A stretch of DNA of 64,000 nucleotides, taken from the NCBI GenBank assembly GCA_903911145.1, contig CAIWCD010000031.1:1-64000 (forward strand). The letters run 5' to 3'. Source of the DNA: an uncultured delta proteobacterium. Its GTDB lineage: Bacteria; Myxococcota; Myxococcia; Myxococcales; 40CM-4-68-19. This document shows, in pieces, positions 1 through 11,277 of the stretch; the first letter of the stretch is position 1; the number at the start of each line of letters is the position of its first letter. Made by a program: the position numbers and the translations under genes. The notes under the pieces are model-generated. The model ran no database searches. It saw only the letters and a program-made list of their open reading frames with translations, and was not told the origin of the DNA.

Positions 1-1758
<1,758 letters not shown>

Positions 1759-1780
1759 TGCGCTGGCGGCGGCGCGTCGA

Positions 1781-2839
1781 TTACGGCAGCCGCCACCACG
1801 CCCGCGGCTCGTCGATCTTCGCCGGCTCGAACGGCGCGCCGAGCTGCGGCGTGAGGAGCCGAGCCTTCGTCAGTTGCGCGAGCTTGTAGAGCGTCTCGGC
1901 CGGCTCGTTCCACGCATGCAGCGCGAGATTGAACGTGCCCCAGTGCACCGGCATCAGCGCGCCGCTGCCGAGCATCGCGTGGGCGCGCAGCGCGTTCTCG
2001 GGGCCGAGATGAATGTCGCCCCACTTCGGATGCCACGCACCGATCTCGAACATCGCCAGATCGAACGGCCCGAGCCGCGCTCCGATCTCGCGAAACTCCT
2101 CGGTGAGGCCCGTGTCGCCGCTGAAAAAAACGCGATGGCGATCGCTGCGGATCGCCCACGACGACCAGAGCGTCTGGTTGCGATCGTGCGGCCCGCGTCC
2201 CGAGAAGTGCTGCGACGGCGCGGCCGTAAAACTCAGCGTCCCTCCCGGCACGACATGCTCCTGCCACCAGTCGAGCTCGGTGATTCGATTCGCCGGAACG
2301 CCCCACGCCTCGAGATGCGCGCCGACGCCCAGGCTGGTCACGAACGGCACATCGCGAGCGCACAACTCGATGATCGTCTCGCGGCAGAGATGGTCGTAAT
2401 GGTCGTGCGAGATGAGCACGGCGTCGAGATGGGGCAACTCTGCGAGGCGGGCTGGGACTGGATGAAATCGCTTCGGCCCCGCGAACCCCAGCGGCGATGC
2501 GCGCGCGCCGAAGACCGGATCGGTGAGGACGCGCATGCCATCCATCTCGAGCAGCACCGTGCTGTGGCCGAGCCACGTCGCGCGCAGACCCGTGTCGATC
2601 GGGCGCGCCCAGTCAGGCCGCGGATCGAAGAGCGGCAGCGCAGATTTCGGGATGCGCTCCTCGCTCCCGAAGAAGTACTCGCCGAGCAGCGGGAGGGGAT
2701 TTCCTTTCAGGCCGGGCGCGACGTTCGCGGTGTTGTGGAAGCGGCCATCGCGAAAACGAGAAGACGCGGAAACCCGCTCCTGGCGCAGGCCGGAGAGCTT
2801 TCCGCCGAGCTGTGAGGCGATCCGATTCGTCTTGCTCAT
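1781..2839 (-). CDS. Metallo-beta-lactamase-fold hydrolase, UlaG / NAPE-PLD-like
   Basis: This is a 352-residue protein with the MBL metal-binding signature HDHYDH at residues 145-150 and a preceding TWLGHSTVLLE strand (88-98). Further along are FSGDTG and PVHWGTF, which supply the remaining metal-ligand Asp and His. The block ending in DTGLRATWLGHST and the downstream HDHYDHLC are typical of the L-ascorbate lactonase / N-acyl-phosphatidylethanolamine phospholipase D branch, so the substrate may be a lactone or a phospholipid. No signal peptide is evident, which suggests a cytoplasmic or membrane-peripheral location. It stands alone, convergent with the propeller gene, with only 22 bp between them. 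The substrate cannot be deduced from sequence alone. Confidence 0.85.
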   Translation of the reverse strand: MSKTNRIASQLGGKLSGLRQERVSASSRFRDGRFHNTANVAPGLKGNPLPLLGEYFFGSEERIPKSALPLFDPRPDWARPIDTGLRATWLGHSTVLLEMDGMRVLTDPVFGARASPLGFAGPKRFHPVPARLAELPHLDAVLISHDHYDHLCRETIIELCARDVPFVTSLGVGAHLEAWGVPANRITELDWWQEHVVPGGTLSFTAAPSQHFSGRGPHDRNQTLWSSWAIRSDRHRVFFSGDTGLTEEFREIGARLGPFDLAMFEIGAWHPKWGDIHLGPENALRAHAMLGSGALMPVHWGTFNLALHAWNEPAETLYKLAQLTKARLLTPQLGAPFEPAKIDEPRAWWRLP

Positions 2840-2947
2840 GCGTGCCTCGAACGGTGCGAGAGAGATGGTTGGGACTCAAATGATTGCTATGCAAACGATC
2901 GGCGGGGGAGTGAACGCGCAGCGCGGGGGCGCGTTTGAAGACAGGCG

Positions 2948-3262
2948 CTAGTCTCCCATCCTCACGCCCTTCATCATGGAGATGATGAAGAAGCCCATGA
3001 GACACCAGCCCGCGTAGAACGAGAGCAAGAGACCCAAGACACCCGTAGCGCGAGGCGCATCCTTGCCTGCGGCGATCACGCGGATGCTGCAGACGATCCC
3101 AGACAGCTCGAGGCCGACCAGAACGATCCCGAGCAGAACGTCCGGGACTTGTTTCAATGGCCCCCCGGTCAGCATGTAGAGGATCACGACGGCAAGCGGG
3201 CAGGCGATTGCGAGAGTCACCCGCCGGTTCAAGCGCTGAAGTTCCGTCGGAGGCGTGGTCAT
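2948..3262 (-). CDS. Small inner-membrane protein of unknown function
   Basis: This 104-residue protein has three hydrophobic segments: around residues 15-33 (LAIACPLAVVILYML), 40-62 (DVLLGIVLVGLELSGIVC) and 73-97. It has short charged ends, so a three-span inner-membrane protein is likely. No family was recognised. The ATG has no Shine-Dalgarno sequence directly upstream, but it overlaps (ATGA) the stop of a short ORF at 3259-3348 that does have one, so translation may be coupled. The gene lies downstream of alaS on the same strand, but a 190-bp gap separates them. Confidence 0.6.
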   Translation of the reverse strand: MTTPPTELQRLNRRVTLAIACPLAVVILYMLTGGPLKQVPDVLLGIVLVGLELSGIVCSIRVIAAGKDAPRATGVLGLLLSFYAGWCLMGFFIISMMKGVRMGD

Positions 3263-3348
3263 CGCGTCCGGTCCGCGCCAGGAGCGGTCGAGCGGGCGAT
3301 CGCGCGTTGAAGGCGAGATGCCGTTCTGATCACGAAAGCTCCGTTCAC
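3259..3348 (-). CDS. Possible 29-residue leader peptide
   Basis: A GTG at 3348-3346 is preceded by AAGGAG (3355-3360) with a 6-base spacer, a near-ideal ribosome binding site. The frame stays open for 29 codons and its TGA overlaps the ATG of the small membrane-protein gene (ATGA). The peptide (MNGAFVIRTASRL, then Arg-rich) resembles nothing known and may simply be a vehicle for translational coupling. The alternative is that the site is chance and the downstream gene starts elsewhere. The good ribosome site here and its absence before the next ATG favour coupling. Confidence 0.4.
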   Translation of the reverse strand: MNGAFVIRTASRLQRAIARSTAPGADRTR

Positions 3349-3452
3349 GCGCGTCTCCTTCGTTGCTTGCCAGCGGCCTTCAACGTCCGACGCTCAGCGC
3401 AGCGCTTCGCGCTCCGTTGAGGCTGTTCCCGAACTCTCGCGGCCACGCGCTT

Positions 3453-6188
3453 TCAGACCAGCTCGTACGCCCGCGCCAGCGCCTCGGCGATCTTCGCCGG
3501 ATCCCCGCCGCCCGCCTGCGCCAGCTCGGGCTTGCCGCCGCCCTTGCCGCCGAGGATCTTCGAGAGCTCCTTCACCAGATCGCCCGCGCGATACTTCTTC
3601 GTGAGATCCGCCGTCACGCCGACGAGCAGGCTCGCCTTGCCGCCGTTCTCTCCCGCGAGCACGACGATGCCGCTCTGCAGCTGATCGCGCAGCTTGTCGG
3701 CGAGCTGGCGCATCGAATCGTTGTCGCCGTCGTGCCTCGCCGCGATGATCTTCACGCCGTTCACCTCGCGCGCGGTGCTCGCGAGATTCGCGCTCTGCGC
3801 CGCCGCGTTCTTCTTCTGCAGCGCATCGAGTTCGCGCTCGACGTCCTTCAAGCGCGCGGCGAGCTGCTCTGTCTTCGTCGCGACATCGCGAGGCGACCCG
3901 CGCAGCGTCGCTGCAGCCTTCGCGAGCTGGCGCTCCTCCTCGTGAATCAGCGCGACGGCATCGGGCCCCGTCACGGCCGTGATGCGCCGCACGCCGGCCG
4001 CGATCGCGCCCTCGCTGACGATCTTGAAGAGCCCGATGTCTCCCGCGCGCGCCACGTGCGTGCCGCCGCAGAGCTCCATCGACGGCCCGATGCGCAGGAC
4101 GCGCACGGCACCGAGCTGCGCGTACTTGTCGCCGAAGAAGGCCATCGCGCCCGACTTCACCGCGGCGTCGGCGTCCATCACCTTCGTCTCGGCGTCATAG
4201 TTATCAATGACAAGTGAATTCACGCGCGCTTCGATCTGCTCGCGCTGCTCCTCGGAGAGCCCCTGGTAGGCCGTGTAATCGAAGCGCAGGTAATCGGGCG
4301 CGACGATCGAGCCGGCCTGCTTGACGCCCTCGCCGAGCAGCTCGCGCAGCGCGCGGTGAAGCAGGTGCGTCGCCGAGTGATGACGGCGCAGTCCGCGGCG
4401 GCGCGGCGCATCGACGTGGGCCTGCAGCTCATCTCCGACGAGGATCGCGCCGCTCTCGAGCTTCACCTTGTGCACGATGAGCGTGGGCACGGGCTTCTGC
4501 GTGTCGACGACCAGCGCGCGGCTCCCGGCGTTCGAGAGAGCACCGATGTCGCCGAGCTGTCCGCCGCTCTCGCCGTAGAAGGGCGTGCGATTGAGGACGA
4601 GCTCGCCCTCCTGTCCGGCACGCAGCTCGTTCACGCGCGCGCCGCTCTGCAGAATCGCGAGCACCTTGGCAGTCACGACCGGCGCGCCTTCCACCTCGAC
4701 GCGCTCGTAGCCGAGGAACTCGACGGCCGGCAGCTCGCCCGCCAAGCTCTTGTAGAGATCGCCGATCGCCGCCTCGCCCGAACCCGTGAACGTCGAGCGC
4801 GCGCGCTGCTCATCCATCAGCTTCTCGAAGCCAGCGGTGTCGACGGAAGCGCCGCGCTCGGCCGCGATCAGCTGCGTGAGATCGAGCGGAAAGCCGTACG
4901 TGTCGTGGAGAAGAAACGCGATATCGCCCGCCACCAGCTTGGTCGCGGCGCTCTTCACGATCGCGTCGCCGAGGATCGTCATGCCGCGATCGAGCGTGCG
5001 CAGGAACAGCTCCGTCTCATGCGTCACGGTCTCGAGAATGCGAACGCGAGAGTCGCGCAGCTCAGGATAGGCCTCGCTCATCGTCTCGATCACGACCGCG
5101 CAGATCTGCGCGTAGAGCGTGTTGTCCTTGGGCGCGAGCCGCTGCGCATGGCGAATCGCGCGGCGCAGGATGCGGCGCAGCACATATCCGCGGCCTTCAT
5201 TCGAGGGCAGCACGCCGTCGGCAATCAGGAAGCAGGCCGCGCGCGAGTGGTCGGCGATCACGCGCATCGAGGCCGATGGCCCCTGCGCGTTGACCGCTTC
5301 GCTCGCCTTGTATTCGACGCCCGAGATGCTCGCGGCCTTCTGGATCAAGGGCTGGAGCAGATCGGTGTCGTAGTTCGAGGGCACGTCCTGCACTGCCGCG
5401 GCGACGCGCTCGAGGCCCGCGCCCGTGTCGATCGACGGCTTGGGCAGCGGGATGAGCGGCCCGTCCGCCACTTTGCGCTCGAACTGCATGAAGACGAGAT
5501 TCCAGATCTCCATCCACGCGTCCGAGCCGTCTTGGCTCTCGTCGCCGCCGTAGAAGCGCTTGGCGTGCGCGTCGATCTGATCGCGCGTGAAGTCGCCCTT
5601 GAGACGGAACAGGTGCAGCTCGCTGCACGGACCGCAGGGACCCGTCGGGCCCATCGCCCAGAAGTTGTCCTTCTTGCCGAGCCGGAAGATCCGCTCTTTG
5701 CGCACGCCCGCGGCGAGCCAGAGCTCCTCGGCCTCGGTGTCCGCCGCGAGACCGTCCTCTGCGTCGCCGCCGAACACCGTCACGCAGAGCCGGTCTGCAG
5801 GGAGCGCGAGCGTCTTGGTGAGGAAGTCCCAGGCGAACGCGATCGCGTCCTTCTTGAAGTAGTCGCCGAACGAGAAGTTGCCGAGCATCTCGAAGAACGT
5901 GTGGTGGCGCGCGGTGAAGCCGACGTTCTCGAGGTCGTTGTGCTTGCCGCCTGCTCGCACGCACTTCTGCGACGTCGTCGCGCGCGTGTAGTCGCGTGTT
6001 TCGCGGCCCGTGAAGACGTCCTTGAACTGGTTCATCCCCGCGTTCGTAAACAGCAGCGTCGGGTCGTTCTGCGGGATGAGCGACGAGGATGAGATCTGCT
6101 TGTGTCCGCGCTCCTCGAAGAAGCGCAGGAAGGCTGTGCGGATCTGTGCGGCGGTCTTCGGATTTGAATTGGGCGTCTGGGTCGACAT
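3453..6188 (-). CDS. alaS: Alanine--tRNA ligase
   Basis: This is a full-length (911-residue) class II aminoacyl-tRNA synthetase that charges tRNA-Ala in the cytoplasm. The N-terminus (FLRFFEERGHKQISSSSLIP, residues 19-38) and NAGMNQFKDVFTG are diagnostic of the AlaRS catalytic core. The editing domain has the metal-binding HHSATHLLH motif and the matching CGGTHVARAGDIG, so deacylation of mischarged Ser/Gly-tRNA should be intact. The C-terminal part ends with the Gly-rich GGKGGGKPELAQAGGG of the C-Ala domain. The start ATG at 6188 fits the known N-terminus. The gene is followed by a 190-bp gap before the next minus-strand gene. Confidence 0.98.
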   Translation of the reverse strand: MSTQTPNSNPKTAAQIRTAFLRFFEERGHKQISSSSLIPQNDPTLLFTNAGMNQFKDVFTGRETRDYTRATTSQKCVRAGGKHNDLENVGFTARHHTFFEMLGNFSFGDYFKKDAIAFAWDFLTKTLALPADRLCVTVFGGDAEDGLAADTEAEELWLAAGVRKERIFRLGKKDNFWAMGPTGPCGPCSELHLFRLKGDFTRDQIDAHAKRFYGGDESQDGSDAWMEIWNLVFMQFERKVADGPLIPLPKPSIDTGAGLERVAAAVQDVPSNYDTDLLQPLIQKAASISGVEYKASEAVNAQGPSASMRVIADHSRAACFLIADGVLPSNEGRGYVLRRILRRAIRHAQRLAPKDNTLYAQICAVVIETMSEAYPELRDSRVRILETVTHETELFLRTLDRGMTILGDAIVKSAATKLVAGDIAFLLHDTYGFPLDLTQLIAAERGASVDTAGFEKLMDEQRARSTFTGSGEAAIGDLYKSLAGELPAVEFLGYERVEVEGAPVVTAKVLAILQSGARVNELRAGQEGELVLNRTPFYGESGGQLGDIGALSNAGSRALVVDTQKPVPTLIVHKVKLESGAILVGDELQAHVDAPRRRGLRRHHSATHLLHRALRELLGEGVKQAGSIVAPDYLRFDYTAYQGLSEEQREQIEARVNSLVIDNYDAETKVMDADAAVKSGAMAFFGDKYAQLGAVRVLRIGPSMELCGGTHVARAGDIGLFKIVSEGAIAAGVRRITAVTGPDAVALIHEEERQLAKAAATLRGSPRDVATKTEQLAARLKDVERELDALQKKNAAAQSANLASTAREVNGVKIIAARHDGDNDSMRQLADKLRDQLQSGIVVLAGENGGKASLLVGVTADLTKKYRAGDLVKELSKILGGKGGGKPELAQAGGGDPAKIAEALARAYELV

Positions 6189-6246
6189 AGGGGCGGGGAA
6201 GATAGGGAGATCCCCGCCTCTTGTCCACGAGCGAGCGAGAGCGTGG

Positions 6247-6564
6247 CTACTCGACGCGCACGTCCTGGAATGCGCCGGCGCCGTCGAACTTGAAGTCGAG
6301 CCTGCCCACAGTCGTCCAGCCCTCCTTCTCGAACGGCTCGCTGAACGCCGGGAGCGCCGCGCGCGCGGCCTCGATCATCTCGCTCTTCATCGTGCGCCCC
6401 TTCGCCAGGCGGACCACCGCGAGCGCCTGCGAGAGAGCCTGCTCATGCTCTGTGAGGACCTGGTCGCGATCCATCTTCGCGTCCGCTTGATCGATTGCGC
6501 GGTAGAGCCAGAAACCGTTCGTGGCGACGAGAGCCAGCGCGAGTGCGGAAATCAGCCATTTCAT
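6247..6564 (-). CDS. Small membrane-anchored protein of unknown function
   Basis: This 105-residue protein begins with MKWLISALALALVATNGFWL, an uncleaved signal-anchor. A charged, helical soluble part follows (DQVLTEHEQALSQALAVVRLA) and then a short beta-rich end (VGRLDFKFDGAGAF). The ATG is preceded by GAGGAGC at a good distance. The likely topology is N-in with the rest in the periplasm. It lies 58 bp upstream of alaS on the same strand, so it may share a transcript with it. No family was recognised. Confidence 0.65.
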   Translation of the reverse strand: MKWLISALALALVATNGFWLYRAIDQADAKMDRDQVLTEHEQALSQALAVVRLAKGRTMKSEMIEAARAALPAFSEPFEKEGWTTVGRLDFKFDGAGAFQDVRVE

Positions 6565-6606
6565 GAACAGCTCCTCACGAGGCGAATGAGTCGGCGACCG
6601 TGTTGA

Positions 6607-8115
6607 TTAGAACGCAAACGACGTCGCGACGCCGAAGTTATAGGTATTCGCCGCCTCGATCTTCTGGTCGTTGGGGTTGAGCACCCACGTGCGCTGGAAA
6701 TCGACGCGCAGGTAGAGCGGCCCATAGACGTTATAGGCGATTGCGCCGCCTAGGAGTGAGCGCGAGTCGAGCGTGAATACATCGCTGAGGCCAATGAAGT
6801 TCTTGCGCAGGTAATATCCCTGCACCTTGATGAACGTGAGCTTCGGGATGGTTGCATAGAGGCCCAGCGAGCCGCCCGCGTCGCTCTGGTAATCCTGCAG
6901 CGTGCCGCCGACCTGCACCCAGCCAGAGAAGTTGAAGCCGAGTTCGCCGTAATAGCCTTGAGTGCCCGTGGTCGGGTTGTTCTTCATGTCGCGCGCGGCC
7001 TGCGCCTTCGGCTCGTAGAAGACCCCCGTGGGCCCGAGCTGCGCATATTGATATCTGCCGAGATCGTACTGCTGGTCGAAGTATTCGGGGATATATCCCG
7101 GCTGCATCACGCGATACTCAAGCTTCGCATCGAGGCGGATATCAAGAATGGGAATCGGCAGGAGGATCTGCGTCATCACGCCGAGGTGCGCGCCGTTGCC
7201 CGCGCCTGCGATGCGATTGAGATCGAGATACGGAATCAGATGAATCCAGGTATTCGAGACCAGCTCATATTCGGTATCGAATCCGAAGACACCCGCGACC
7301 TGCTCCCACGCCGGGACGGGGTTGCCATTGGAATCCTGCGCCAGCTGCAAGCCATTCGGGCCGCTCGCCGTCAAGAGTGCGCGCGGTGCGTGGATATCCA
7401 TGGCAAATGAAGTTCCAACGGCCCAGCCGCGCAGAAACGGAGTATCGCCGAATGGCCGGACATATCCGCGAAGCGCGATGAGATTGGGGCCGGTCAACTC
7501 GTCTGTCAGCGTCTCCACGCCGAACCACTTGCCGTTGTAATCAACCGCGAGACCGGCCTTGGGGTTATTCAGGCTTAATGAGTTGTTATAGTGGCTGACG
7601 ATCGTTCCGTGGCCGATCGACGAGTCCCACTCCTGGCCGAAGAGCGCATAGAAGCCGTCGCCGCGCTTATGTCCATATTGGACATATCGAATGAAGCGGG
7701 CGTAGTCGGCGAGCTGGTTCCAGTCGTTGCGGCGCAGCACGCCCCAATAGGCCTTGTCGCTGCGCGAGCAGGGCGGCGTGTTGCAGCCGGAGCTCTCGTT
7801 GTTCCAGACGAGGATGTCGATCGGGAGCGCGAGGCCGAGCGCGACGGGACCGAGCGAGAAGCTGGTGTTCACGGTCGCCTGCGCCCACCAGTCGCCGCTG
7901 CCGAGTTGGCCGAAGCCGAGGCCTCCATACATTCCCGCGCCGTTGCCGAAGAGGCTGCTCGGGCTGGGGATGCCGAAACCTCCGGTGACTTGAGGAGGCG
8001 GCGGTGGTGGCCCAGAGGCGGCATCCTGCGCGCGCGCGGCGGTCGCGAGGGAGAAGGTGAGAGCCAGCGTGACTGCGGCGGTGCAATGGCGCGGCGAGAA
8101 GGCGAGGCGGGCCAT
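6607..8115 (-). CDS. Predicted outer-membrane beta-barrel protein
   Basis: This is a 502-residue exported protein. The frame is open further upstream, but the ATG at 8115 has a GGAG box five bases before it. It also starts a good signal peptide (MARLAFSPRHC, then hydrophobic TLALTFSLATAARAQ, cleavage after ARA). The mature part alternates polar and aromatic residues throughout, and the chain ends in TSFAF, a C-terminal aromatic residue typical of BAM-assembled barrels. A Pro-rich linker (PPPPPP) follows the signal peptide. No family name can be given. It is divergent from the metzincin lipoprotein gene, with a 150-bp shared upstream region in which no clear promoter was seen. Confidence 0.75.
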   Translation of the reverse strand: MARLAFSPRHCTAAVTLALTFSLATAARAQDAASGPPPPPPQVTGGFGIPSPSSLFGNGAGMYGGLGFGQLGSGDWWAQATVNTSFSLGPVALGLALPIDILVWNNESSGCNTPPCSRSDKAYWGVLRRNDWNQLADYARFIRYVQYGHKRGDGFYALFGQEWDSSIGHGTIVSHYNNSLSLNNPKAGLAVDYNGKWFGVETLTDELTGPNLIALRGYVRPFGDTPFLRGWAVGTSFAMDIHAPRALLTASGPNGLQLAQDSNGNPVPAWEQVAGVFGFDTEYELVSNTWIHLIPYLDLNRIAGAGNGAHLGVMTQILLPIPILDIRLDAKLEYRVMQPGYIPEYFDQQYDLGRYQYAQLGPTGVFYEPKAQAARDMKNNPTTGTQGYYGELGFNFSGWVQVGGTLQDYQSDAGGSLGLYATIPKLTFIKVQGYYLRKNFIGLSDVFTLDSRSLLGGAIAYNVYGPLYLRVDFQRTWVLNPNDQKIEAANTYNFGVATSFAF

Positions 8116-8265
8116 ATCGTCTCCAGAGACAACGACGTTGCGCGCAAGCAGGCCTGCATGGCCCCCAAGGTTAATGTACACAACGCAGCCAGATTTGCGC
8201 GAGGGGGGAGAGTCGCGAGAAGGTTTCGAGCTCGCCCGCTTACGCACGACCCGAAAGAGAGGCCC

Positions 8266-10470
8266 ATGTCTACAGATCGATTGCCGAGAGAGCTGAGTTC
8301 ATCGATCGCCGCGAGCCTGCTGGCGTGTCTGGCGCTGGTCGCCTGCAAGAGCAGCGAGCATTTGATCGGCGCCGAGGGTGATTTCACGCTCACGGCGTCA
8401 CCCGTGGGCGTCAGCACCGCACACGATCAATCGGCGACGGCGACCATTTCAGTACTCGGCGAGAACTCGTTTGTCGGCAGCGTCGCCCTCTCGGTGACCG
8501 GCCTGCCTGTCGGGGCGAGTGCGCAACTGGTGAAGGATACGGTCGCGGCCGGCGGCTCGACGCAGCTCCTGCTCTCCTCGGGGATCGCGAGCGCCGGGAC
8601 CCATGCCGTGGAGATATCGGGAATCAACGGCGCATTGACGCGCACTGCGTCGCTGAACTGGACGATTACCAATACCTGCGCCGCCGATATCGACTGCGGC
8701 CTGGGTTCTCTCTGCGTCAATCACGCCTGCGCTCCCGGCTGCAGCGAAACGCACGGCTGTGCGGGGCGGCTTGCCTGCTGTAGCGGCGCCTGCATTGATA
8801 CCGAATCCAATCTCGCCAACTGCGGCGCCTGCAACTCAGCCTGCTCGTCGACAAATATCGCGACGCCTGTCTGCTCGGGCGGAAAGTGCGCGGGCGCCTG
8901 CAATCCCGGGACGGCCGATTGCAACGGGGATAAGCGCAGCGACGGATGTGAAACCAATACCACCGTCGAGGGAAACTGCGGCGGCTGCGGAGTCAGTTGC
9001 GTCACCAATGAGTGCGCGATTGGCCTCTGCAAGGTAACGAGCGGGCAGGGGGCCTGCGTCTCGGTCGATCGCAGCGGCTGCGCGACTCCCTCGTGCGCGC
9101 TGCCCGATGCCGGATGCGGCTGGAAGGACAGCGACGGCGACGGGCTCTCCGACGCATGGGAGAGGAACGGATATATCGATATGAACTGTAATGGCGTGAA
9201 CGACGAGGGAGATATCCAGCTCCCCGGCGCCGATCCATCGGTCCGGGATATCTACGTTCGCTATGACTATATGGCCACCGCGACGCATACGCATCAGCCG
9301 CCCGCAGCAGCGCTTGAGCAGGTGGCGCAGGCCTTTGCGGCGCACCAGATCAATCTGCATTGGCTGGCTCCGGCGGGACCCCTGCCCGGTCCGGACGGGG
9401 GCGTCTCTGAATATGACGTCGTGACGCTCGATGACGCGGCGACCGCTGCCTGCGCGGGCCAGAGCTTCATCACCATGTCGACGCTGCGCCACGAGTCGCT
9501 CTGCAATCCCGATGCAGGCGGCTATCCCTGCGCGGCCGGAGATCACCAGCCGGCGATTCACTATCTCGTCTTCGGCCACGACTCGACGACACCCAACAGC
9601 GGAGTTCATGCGGCCTCCTGCCCGGTCGATTCACTCTGCGGCGGGCGTCCCTCGGCCGGGTCCACCGGTAACGCGGATGTCGGCGGCGATGACGTGATTA
9701 TCTCGTTCGGCGCATTTGTCGACAGCTCCACGCCAATCGGCATCGAGCTCTGGGCCGCCACCATCATGCACGAGCTCGGACATAACCTGACGCTCGTGCA
9801 CGGCAGCCTCGCCGATCCGGGAAATGCCAACCAGACGTGTCTGGTCAATAAGCCGAACTATGTGAGCGTGATGAACTATGCCTATCAACTCGGGCCGATC
9901 ATCCCGGCGGCAACGGCGGGCGACACCAGTGTCATCGACTGCAACACCGACGCGGATTGCGGGCCGCCGCTCCTCTCGAGCGGACGCTGCGCGGTCGCGA
10001 ATGCCTGCCACTGCACTGACGATCTGGTGCCGTATGGCGGCAACGTCTGCTATCGGGTTGATTACTCGGATACCCGATATATCCCGCTCAATGAGGCCTC
10101 GCTCAATGAGGAGATCGGCGTCGGCGGGCCCATCGGCGAGCGGGATATCATCCTCTTCTTCGATAGCACGGGAAACGAGTATCTCGGGCCCAGCAATGGC
10201 GCGCCGATCGATTGGAACATCAGCGTCGCGATTGAAGACGCGGGCGTCAGCGCTGATATCGACCACAACGGGACGATGAGCGACCTGCTCAATACCTCGA
10301 CCGACTGGGACAAGCTCGACTTCGCGTTCCAATGCCTGCCGGGTTATGGCGCGGGGACCGCGGGCGGCGCGAGCCTGAGCGAGCCAGCCGAGCGCCACGC
10401 GGGGCTGCGCCGGGAGCAATGGAGAGCCCTTCGCGAGGCAGACCTCGCGCATTCCGTTTCGGTGCATTGA
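8266..10470 (+). CDS. Cys-rich lipoprotein with metzincin-like zinc metalloprotease domain
   Basis: The chosen ATG at 8266 follows GAGAGG and starts a lipoprotein signal (LLACLALVAC, lipidation Cys near residue 27); 734 residues. After an Ig-like segment comes a Cys-rich region with repeated CxxGxC, NCGAC and NCGGC patterns, as seen in many myxobacterial surface proteins. A calcium-type loop follows (DSDGDGLSDAWE). The catalytic part has HELGHNLTLVH at residues 502-512, the HExxHxxxxxH zinc site. About 30 residues later VMNYAYQ is a good Met-turn, so a metzincin fold is well supported. The protein is probably anchored in the outer membrane and acts on extracellular protein. The last 30 residues are Arg-rich and unlike the rest. 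The next gene starts 5 bp downstream. Confidence 0.85.
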   Translation: MSTDRLPRELSSSIAASLLACLALVACKSSEHLIGAEGDFTLTASPVGVSTAHDQSATATISVLGENSFVGSVALSVTGLPVGASAQLVKDTVAAGGSTQLLLSSGIASAGTHAVEISGINGALTRTASLNWTITNTCAADIDCGLGSLCVNHACAPGCSETHGCAGRLACCSGACIDTESNLANCGACNSACSSTNIATPVCSGGKCAGACNPGTADCNGDKRSDGCETNTTVEGNCGGCGVSCVTNECAIGLCKVTSGQGACVSVDRSGCATPSCALPDAGCGWKDSDGDGLSDAWERNGYIDMNCNGVNDEGDIQLPGADPSVRDIYVRYDYMATATHTHQPPAAALEQVAQAFAAHQINLHWLAPAGPLPGPDGGVSEYDVVTLDDAATAACAGQSFITMSTLRHESLCNPDAGGYPCAAGDHQPAIHYLVFGHDSTTPNSGVHAASCPVDSLCGGRPSAGSTGNADVGGDDVIISFGAFVDSSTPIGIELWAATIMHELGHNLTLVHGSLADPGNANQTCLVNKPNYVSVMNYAYQLGPIIPAATAGDTSVIDCNTDADCGPPLLSSGRCAVANACHCTDDLVPYGGNVCYRVDYSDTRYIPLNEASLNEEIGVGGPIGERDIILFFDSTGNEYLGPSNGAPIDWNISVAIEDAGVSADIDHNGTMSDLLNTSTDWDKLDFAFQCLPGYGAGTAGGASLSEPAERHAGLRREQWRALREADLAHSVSVH

Positions 10471-10474
10471 GCAG

Positions 10475-11248
10475 ATGGGCGAACACAGTCCCACGGCTCG
10501 CCGCTCGAATTGGCTGCTCGAGGCGATGCAGACGACGCTGCGTGAAGCTGCGTTCTATGGGCGCACGGCTCTCGCCGTCACGATTGGTCCGCGCCGATTC
10601 GCGCTGGCGTGGAAGCGCGATCGCTCGACCTTTATGAACCCTCTGGGATTCCTCGCGGCCACGCTGGGCGCGGTCGGGACGCTCGACGGCCTCGCCCAAT
10701 TCTTCGTCGTACATGCGCCGTCAGATGCGAGCACGTCGGCATCGCCCAGCATGCTCGCGAGCCTCGCCGAATGGGGAGCTCCGTTCGTCTACTACCTGTT
10801 GCTCGGGTTGCTCGCGCAGCTTCTGCTCTGGCTCTTTCGCGCAGGCGGTGAGCTCCTCGACGGCGTCGCCATGTCCGTCTACGCGGGTGGCGGCCCCGCG
10901 ACACTGCTTGCGTTGATCGCGAAGGGCGCCGTCGCTGTCTACGTCGCGCACGGCCATCCGGGCGGACTTCAGGTCACGTTGACAACGGATCTTTCGGGCG
11001 TGGTGGCGCTCGGCATCGGTTCGCCGTTCTTTCTCTACTGCTGGGCACTCGGCTCGGGGCTTCGCGCGATGAGTGTGAAGCCGGTCGCGCGTTGGAAGAT
11101 CGCCGTGGTGATGCTTGCCAGCGTCGTCGCCGCGGGGTTCGCCTTCGGCTACGTCGATCCGCCGGGCGAGTATGGAATCCACCCGGTCTTCACTTATACG
11201 GGCGGCGCGCACGGCCACCGCAATCTCAATTTCTCGATCAAGAGTTAG
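10475..11248 (+). CDS. Multi-pass membrane protein, possibly Yip1-like
   Basis: This 257-residue protein has about five hydrophobic stretches: FLAATLGAVGTLDGL, WGAPFVYYLLLGLLAQLLLWLF, ATLLALIAKGAVAVYVA, a Leu/Phe-rich span around residue 190, and IAVVMLASVVAAGFAFGY. The motif FMNPLGFLAATLGA, an amphipathic entry to the first span, recalls Yip1-domain proteins of Gram-negative bacteria, but the match is weak. The ATG at 10475 lies 5 bp after the metalloprotease stop, suggesting co-transcription. There is no strong ribosome site, and a start further inside (for example the Met at MNPLGF) is possible. Confidence 0.55.
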   Translation: MGEHSPTARRSNWLLEAMQTTLREAAFYGRTALAVTIGPRRFALAWKRDRSTFMNPLGFLAATLGAVGTLDGLAQFFVVHAPSDASTSASPSMLASLAEWGAPFVYYLLLGLLAQLLLWLFRAGGELLDGVAMSVYAGGGPATLLALIAKGAVAVYVAHGHPGGLQVTLTTDLSGVVALGIGSPFFLYCWALGSGLRAMSVKPVARWKIAVVMLASVVAAGFAFGYVDPPGEYGIHPVFTYTGGAHGHRNLNFSIKS

Positions 11249-11277
11249 AAGCGACTCGCGCGTTGCGATTGGCTCGT

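Noticed and set aside
4356-6092. Long antisense ORF (578 codons) opposite alaS
   Set aside because: Arg/Ala/Glu-rich shadow typical of the opposite strand of a GC-rich gene; no start signals or known motifs.
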